Assembly: GCF_001456935.1 (NCBI RefSeq)
Contig: NZ_KQ758482.1
Coordinates: 1,096,249-1,160,248, forward strand
DNA length: 64,000 nt
Origin: [Bacillus] enclensis
GTDB taxonomy: Bacteria; Bacillota; Bacilli; Bacillales; Bacillaceae_B
Reading direction: 5' to 3'
Below the pieces are notes generated by a model, which was given only the letters and a program-made list of their open reading frames with translations, searched no databases and was not told where the DNA came from. The position numbers and the translations under genes are program-made. Below, one piece after another: positions 60,593 to 64,000 of this stretch (position 1 is its first letter; every line of letters begins with the position of its first letter).

Positions 60593-60636
60593 GGTAAGGG
60601 GACGCCCAGACTGAGAGGGACACCCCCTATATCTAT
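60593..60636. repeat. REP-like GGGGAC/CCCCT element
   Basis: GGTAAGGGGACGCCC ... GAGAGGGACACCCCCT: an AGGGG/CCCCT pair around GGGAC-type sequence, reminiscent of REP elements moved by RayT transposases in Firmicutes. Only this one copy was noticed. Confidence 0.35.
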
Positions 60637-60641
60637 ATTAA

Positions 60642-60734
60642 CGTCATGCATGAAAGACCTAGGACACTTTCATGCCGACGGTATTCCTTTGTTGTGATTA
60701 GTGTCACCCCTCTGAGGGCAACTTATAGGTGACA
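60642..60734. other. Two consecutive hairpins upstream of yqzM
   Basis: GCATGAAAG (60648-60656) / CTTTCATGC (60667-60675), with flanking GTC/GAC pairing, is followed by TGTCACC (60702-60708) / GGTGACA (60728-60734) enclosing CCCTCTGAGGG. No reading frame is present. This could be a structured leader of yqzM or part of a repeat element. Confidence 0.45.
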
Positions 60735-60822
60735 ACTCTTGTCAGTAAAGGAAAATGTCAAGTGAAGTATAGATTTTTTAAATCCGATGTTCTATACTAG
60801 AATAGAAATAGGAGGGGTAGTT

Positions 60823-60957
60823 GTGAACCAATTCGAAAAAAATGTTCAATCAAAGAGAAATGATGCTGTAGATTCTGGCGTCGGCTTTATCGTTTCTTTT
60901 GGATTCTTTGCAACAATGTTTATTATTGGGACTGTCATTAAGCTGATTGGATCTTAA
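60823..60957 (+). CDS. yqzM: YqzM family small membrane protein
   Basis: A 44-residue protein with start GTG 60823, 6 nt after GGAGGGG, beginning MNQFEKNVQSKRNDAVDSGV and ending in one membrane helix (residues about 20-42). It matches the YqzM family found between comEC and holA in B. subtilis. The function is unknown. It is too short for most gene finders. Confidence 0.9.
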   Translation: MNQFEKNVQSKRNDAVDSGVGFIVSFGFFATMFIIGTVIKLIGS

Positions 60958-61116
60958 TGAAAAGAAAGAAGATAAGGGGAAGACCCAAAAAGAACCGGTT
61001 TCTTCAATTTCCATATATGGTACTGAACATAAGTATCATAAATTGGGTTGAAGGCCCGACACTTTCTGAGGTCTGCCCCTTTTTCTTTAGCGCTTAATGT
61101 GTGTTGGTACTACATA

Positions 61117-63417
61117 CTATGGGAGCTGGGCAGAAAATGTTCCTCGTTTTCCCAAAAAACGATAAGTCAATGCCCCATGCTCTGCTGTGGAGTGAATCAC
61201 CACTCCCTGATCCTTCAGCCGGGTTACCACATCCGGATGAGGATGACCGAAACGATTATCCCTCCCTGCGGAGATCACCCCTATCTGCGGTTTCAGCTCT
61301 TCCAGAAAGATCCCGCTAGATGAAGTTCCGCTGCCATGATGACCGATTTTCAACACATCTGTCTTAACCTCATATGTATCCACCAACTCTTTTTCTCCCT
61401 CCTTCTCTAAATCCCCGGTGAACAGCCATTTCAGGCCTCCCATTTCAGAATATACAACAAGTGAGTCATTGTTTCCTTCATATATATCATCCATCGGCAT
61501 GAGAATATGAAAGATGTTATCCTTTGCTTTCCAGGTGTACGGTGCGAGCACTTGTTTGACCGGAACATCCTTTTTTTCTGCAAGTGAGAGGATTTCCCTC
61601 ATCTCATTTTTATTACCACTCCCAGGGGTGATAAGAATTTCCTTTATTTTTATTTTATCTACCAGACCTGCCGCTCCCCCGACATGATCCAAATCACCAT
61701 GTGTAAGCAGAAGTTTATCAATCGTTGTGATTCCTTTACTTTTCAGGAACGGCAGGATCACATCTTCATCAATGGAAAATGGTTTTGTTTTTCTTTCCCA
61801 GTCTTCCTTTGGAAACTGAACCGTGCCTCCGGTATCAATTAGGTACGTCCCCAGATTATATGGCAGATCGATCAGAGTGGCATCACCCTGGCCCACGTCA
61901 ATGAAAACCACATCACCAAAGGGACTGAATTGAGTCCAGACGATGTGCAAAAGAATAAAGGCGGACAGAAATAATGACGGAAGTCCCCATTCCCCTTTTT
62001 CCATGCCTTTAAAAACAGCCAGCACTAAACAAATGTAACAAATCATGATGTAATCCTGTGGTTTCCCGAGGATCAATGTAGTAAATGGAAAAGCTGCCAA
62101 TAATGATGAAAGCGCCTCTATCCCACTGACAATAAGACCATATATCATATTGAGCCACTCCATGCCTGAGGGCAAAAAAAGCTCTTTAAGAAACGTGATC
62201 AAAGCCATGGGAAGAACAATCAGCGAAAAAAGAGGGACAAATAGTAAGTTGGATGCAAATCCAATAATGGAAAACTCATAAAAGTTGAAAATCATGATGG
62301 GCAGCGAAGATAATTGTGCGACAGCTGTGACTTTGAATAGTTGAAGTAAGTATGGGGATTCAGCGGTTAAAATGGATGAAGAAGATAGTAAGAGGCTGTA
62401 ACTGACAGTGAAAGAGAGCTGAAAACCGATGTCGAAGATTGAATAAGGATCCATAAAGAGAAGGCTCATGAAAACAATCGATAAACTATCCAATGTGCTT
62501 ATAGTAAAAGGTGACTTTCTGAAGATGAGCAGTATGATGAGCATGCTGGAAGCCCTCACCACCGGCGGGGCACCGCCTGTAATCACCATATAAAAAATCA
62601 AAAACACTATTGACAGCCAAAGTGTTGATTCCCTCGTGACACCTGCCCTGATAAGGATGAAGTATAACATACCGAAAACAAGCCCGACGTGCAGCCCCGA
62701 AATCGCCAGTAAATGGACGATGCCCAGGGACCGGTAGTCGTCCATCATCTCAGGCGATATCTTGCCCGTCTCCCCAAAAACCAGTGCTTGAGTCATTCCA
62801 ACGGTCCCGGGAGGAAACTTGTCTTCGATATAATTTAAGCCTGACGCCCTCCAGCGGATCAGTGAAAATTCCCATCCATCCTCGGACTCCCTGCATTCTT
62901 CAAAAGAATCCACCTTTAAGATCCAATGGATATCACGCTCGTATAAATATCTTCTATAATTGAACATATTTGGGTTTGTGTTTTGAGAAGGCACAGTAAG
63001 TTCCCCTTTTACACGGCAGGTGTGGCCCGGTTTGAGTGCTTTTGTACGCTTGAGCTCCTCCTCGGAAGGGATTTTATAACGGAATACAATCCGCTCACCA
63101 TCAAGCTTGCCAAAACCGCGCAGGGAGCTGCCATCAATCTCAGGGAGGGAGTCGATCGTCAGAAATGGAAGGGGATTTTTTATTGATAAACGGGTGTGCT
63201 GAGTACTTTCATGGAAATTAGACATGAATGCTGCAGAAATGAATACGAAGAAGCTGATAAGCCACACATATAAAGGAGATTTCCTTAGATAAAGCACGGC
63301 AAAGAGTGCGAAAAAGAAGAAGGCACCCCAATAATAGGATTGAAGTGCCAGGAGGGTTCCGGATAATGTTGCTGCCGCCGCAAAAAAAAGCAGGAAGGCT
63401 GGCAGGGATTTATTCAT
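61117..63417 (-). CDS. comEC: DNA internalization competence protein ComEC
   Basis: ComEC forms the membrane channel for incoming single-stranded DNA in transformation. The 766-residue protein has an N-terminal membrane part and OB domain (about 1-200), the competence domain (GETGKISPEMMDDYRSLGIV, HLLAISGLHVGLVFG, GGAPPVVRA) with many helices to about 490, and a C-terminal metallo-beta-lactamase domain with VGQGDATLIDLP, LLTHGDLDHVGG and IGHHGSGTSSS, likely a nuclease. It overlaps comEB by 8 nt. No clear terminator follows. Confidence 0.96.
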   Translation of the reverse strand: MNKSLPAFLLFFAAAATLSGTLLALQSYYWGAFFFFALFAVLYLRKSPLYVWLISFFVFISAAFMSNFHESTQHTRLSIKNPLPFLTIDSLPEIDGSSLRGFGKLDGERIVFRYKIPSEEELKRTKALKPGHTCRVKGELTVPSQNTNPNMFNYRRYLYERDIHWILKVDSFEECRESEDGWEFSLIRWRASGLNYIEDKFPPGTVGMTQALVFGETGKISPEMMDDYRSLGIVHLLAISGLHVGLVFGMLYFILIRAGVTRESTLWLSIVFLIFYMVITGGAPPVVRASSMLIILLIFRKSPFTISTLDSLSIVFMSLLFMDPYSIFDIGFQLSFTVSYSLLLSSSSILTAESPYLLQLFKVTAVAQLSSLPIMIFNFYEFSIIGFASNLLFVPLFSLIVLPMALITFLKELFLPSGMEWLNMIYGLIVSGIEALSSLLAAFPFTTLILGKPQDYIMICYICLVLAVFKGMEKGEWGLPSLFLSAFILLHIVWTQFSPFGDVVFIDVGQGDATLIDLPYNLGTYLIDTGGTVQFPKEDWERKTKPFSIDEDVILPFLKSKGITTIDKLLLTHGDLDHVGGAAGLVDKIKIKEILITPGSGNKNEMREILSLAEKKDVPVKQVLAPYTWKAKDNIFHILMPMDDIYEGNNDSLVVYSEMGGLKWLFTGDLEKEGEKELVDTYEVKTDVLKIGHHGSGTSSSGIFLEELKPQIGVISAGRDNRFGHPHPDVVTRLKDQGVVIHSTAEHGALTYRFLGKRGTFSAQLP

Positions 63418-63973
63418 TGAAAAGATCTATGTACTGCTTTTCATATTTCTCAATGGCTTCAGGGTCTCCGCCTTTATGACGAAGTTCTTCAATCAGCTGC
63501 AATACAAAGCCGGACTTTTCTTTATTTTTGGGATCAAGGCTTTTTTCGTGAAAAGGTACTTTCTCCACCCGCACCTCTGCCTGTTGAAACAACTCGGCAG
63601 CATATGGATGATTTTTATAATCCTCTGCATAATAGACCGTTTTGATACCCGCTTGAACAATGGCTTTGCAGCACTGCAGACAAGGAAAATGGGTTACATA
63701 GATTTCCGCTCCGTCGGTACCGACTCCGAATTTCGCACACTGAAGGAGTGCATTCATTTCCGCGTGGATGGTCCTGACGCAATGATTATCAATGACATAG
63801 CAGCCTTCATCGATACAGTGGTCACCGCCTGCGATTGAACCGTTATATCCGCCGGCGATGATCCGTTTATCACGTACGATGGTCGCCCCGACAGTCAGCC
63901 GGGTGCAGGTGCTTCTAAGGGCAAGCAGATGGCTTTGAGCCATGAAATATTGATGCCAAGCAATTCTTTTCAT
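63410..63973 (-). CDS. comEB: ComEB, dCMP deaminase family
   Basis: A 187-residue cytidine/dCMP deaminase-family protein with zinc motifs HAEMNALLQC and PCLQCCKAIVQAG; extra Cys/His in DHCIDEGCYVIDNHC suggest a second zinc. In B. subtilis it is dispensable for transformation, and the enzyme activity is inferred from the family. ATG 63973 follows AAGGGAGAAAGAG. comEA, expected next upstream, lies beyond the window; 63974-64000 is only leader. Confidence 0.95.
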   Translation of the reverse strand: MKRIAWHQYFMAQSHLLALRSTCTRLTVGATIVRDKRIIAGGYNGSIAGGDHCIDEGCYVIDNHCVRTIHAEMNALLQCAKFGVGTDGAEIYVTHFPCLQCCKAIVQAGIKTVYYAEDYKNHPYAAELFQQAEVRVEKVPFHEKSLDPKNKEKSGFVLQLIEELRHKGGDPEAIEKYEKQYIDLFNE

Positions 63974-64000
63974 TCTCTTTCTCCCTTCGTGATGAATGCA

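Overview
The window is a chromosomal core segment of a spore-forming, competent Bacillaceae bacterium. Sporulation genes (gpr, spoIIP, yqfC, yqfD), competence genes (comEB, comEC) and a gene order running from a yqgE-like transporter to comEB follow the Bacillus subtilis yqe-yqf-yqg region closely. I suspect a marine-clade Bacillus/Rossellomorea-like species, but that is a guess. Most genes lie on the minus strand, so the biological order runs from high to low coordinates. No rRNA, tRNA, prophage, CRISPR array or intact insertion sequence was seen.

Layout. 1-6250: partial MFS transporter, sodA, a frameshifted yqgC, a Na/Pi cotransporter-family gene, a second MFS transporter and yqfZ. 6250-15750: ispG, yqfX, yqfW, the zur-znuB-znuC zinc cluster behind a Zur box, yqfT, nfo, cshB, yqfQ, ispH. 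15750-25750: yqfO-trmK, cccA, an acyl-CoA dehydrogenase behind a FadR-type box, an unrecognised membrane protein, then yqxD-dnaG-sigA and ccpN-ppsR. 25750-39250: T-box-controlled single-chain glyS, then a long run of minus-strand genes (nfeD-floA-yqfB, yqfC-yqfD-phoH, pgpH-ybeY-dgkA-cdd-era-yqzL-recO). 39250-48500: yqeY, rpsU, an unrecognised small gene, yqeW, deoC, an oligo-1,6-glucosidase, mtaB-rsmE-prmA-dnaJ. 48500-64000: dnaK-grpE-hrcA behind a perfect CIRCE operator, hemW, lepA, yqxA, spoIIP, gpr, rpsT, holA, yqzM, comEC, comEB.

Functional themes are replication and transcription (dnaG, sigA, holA), translation and RNA modification (era, ybeY, lepA, rpsT, rpsU, glyS, trmK, mtaB, rsmE, prmA, cshB), heat shock under HrcA, isoprenoids (ispG, ispH), zinc homeostasis, a sigma-W membrane-stress operon and carbon-source switching (ccpN-ppsR, cre-controlled glucosidase).

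The least ordinary material is not in the annotated proteins. (1) Three genes within 5 kb (yqxD, ccpN, recO) have no ATG, GTG or TTG at the expected start; instead ATA, ATC and ATT sit at ideal distance from good Shine-Dalgarno sequences. (2) Three intergenic arrays of short degenerate repeats have exact 20-, 20- and 21-bp periods (about two helical turns). (3) A dispersed palindromic repeat occurs three times with compensatory arm changes. (4) yqgC carries a one-base deletion in a G run. (5) A structured, gene-free stretch precedes yqzM.
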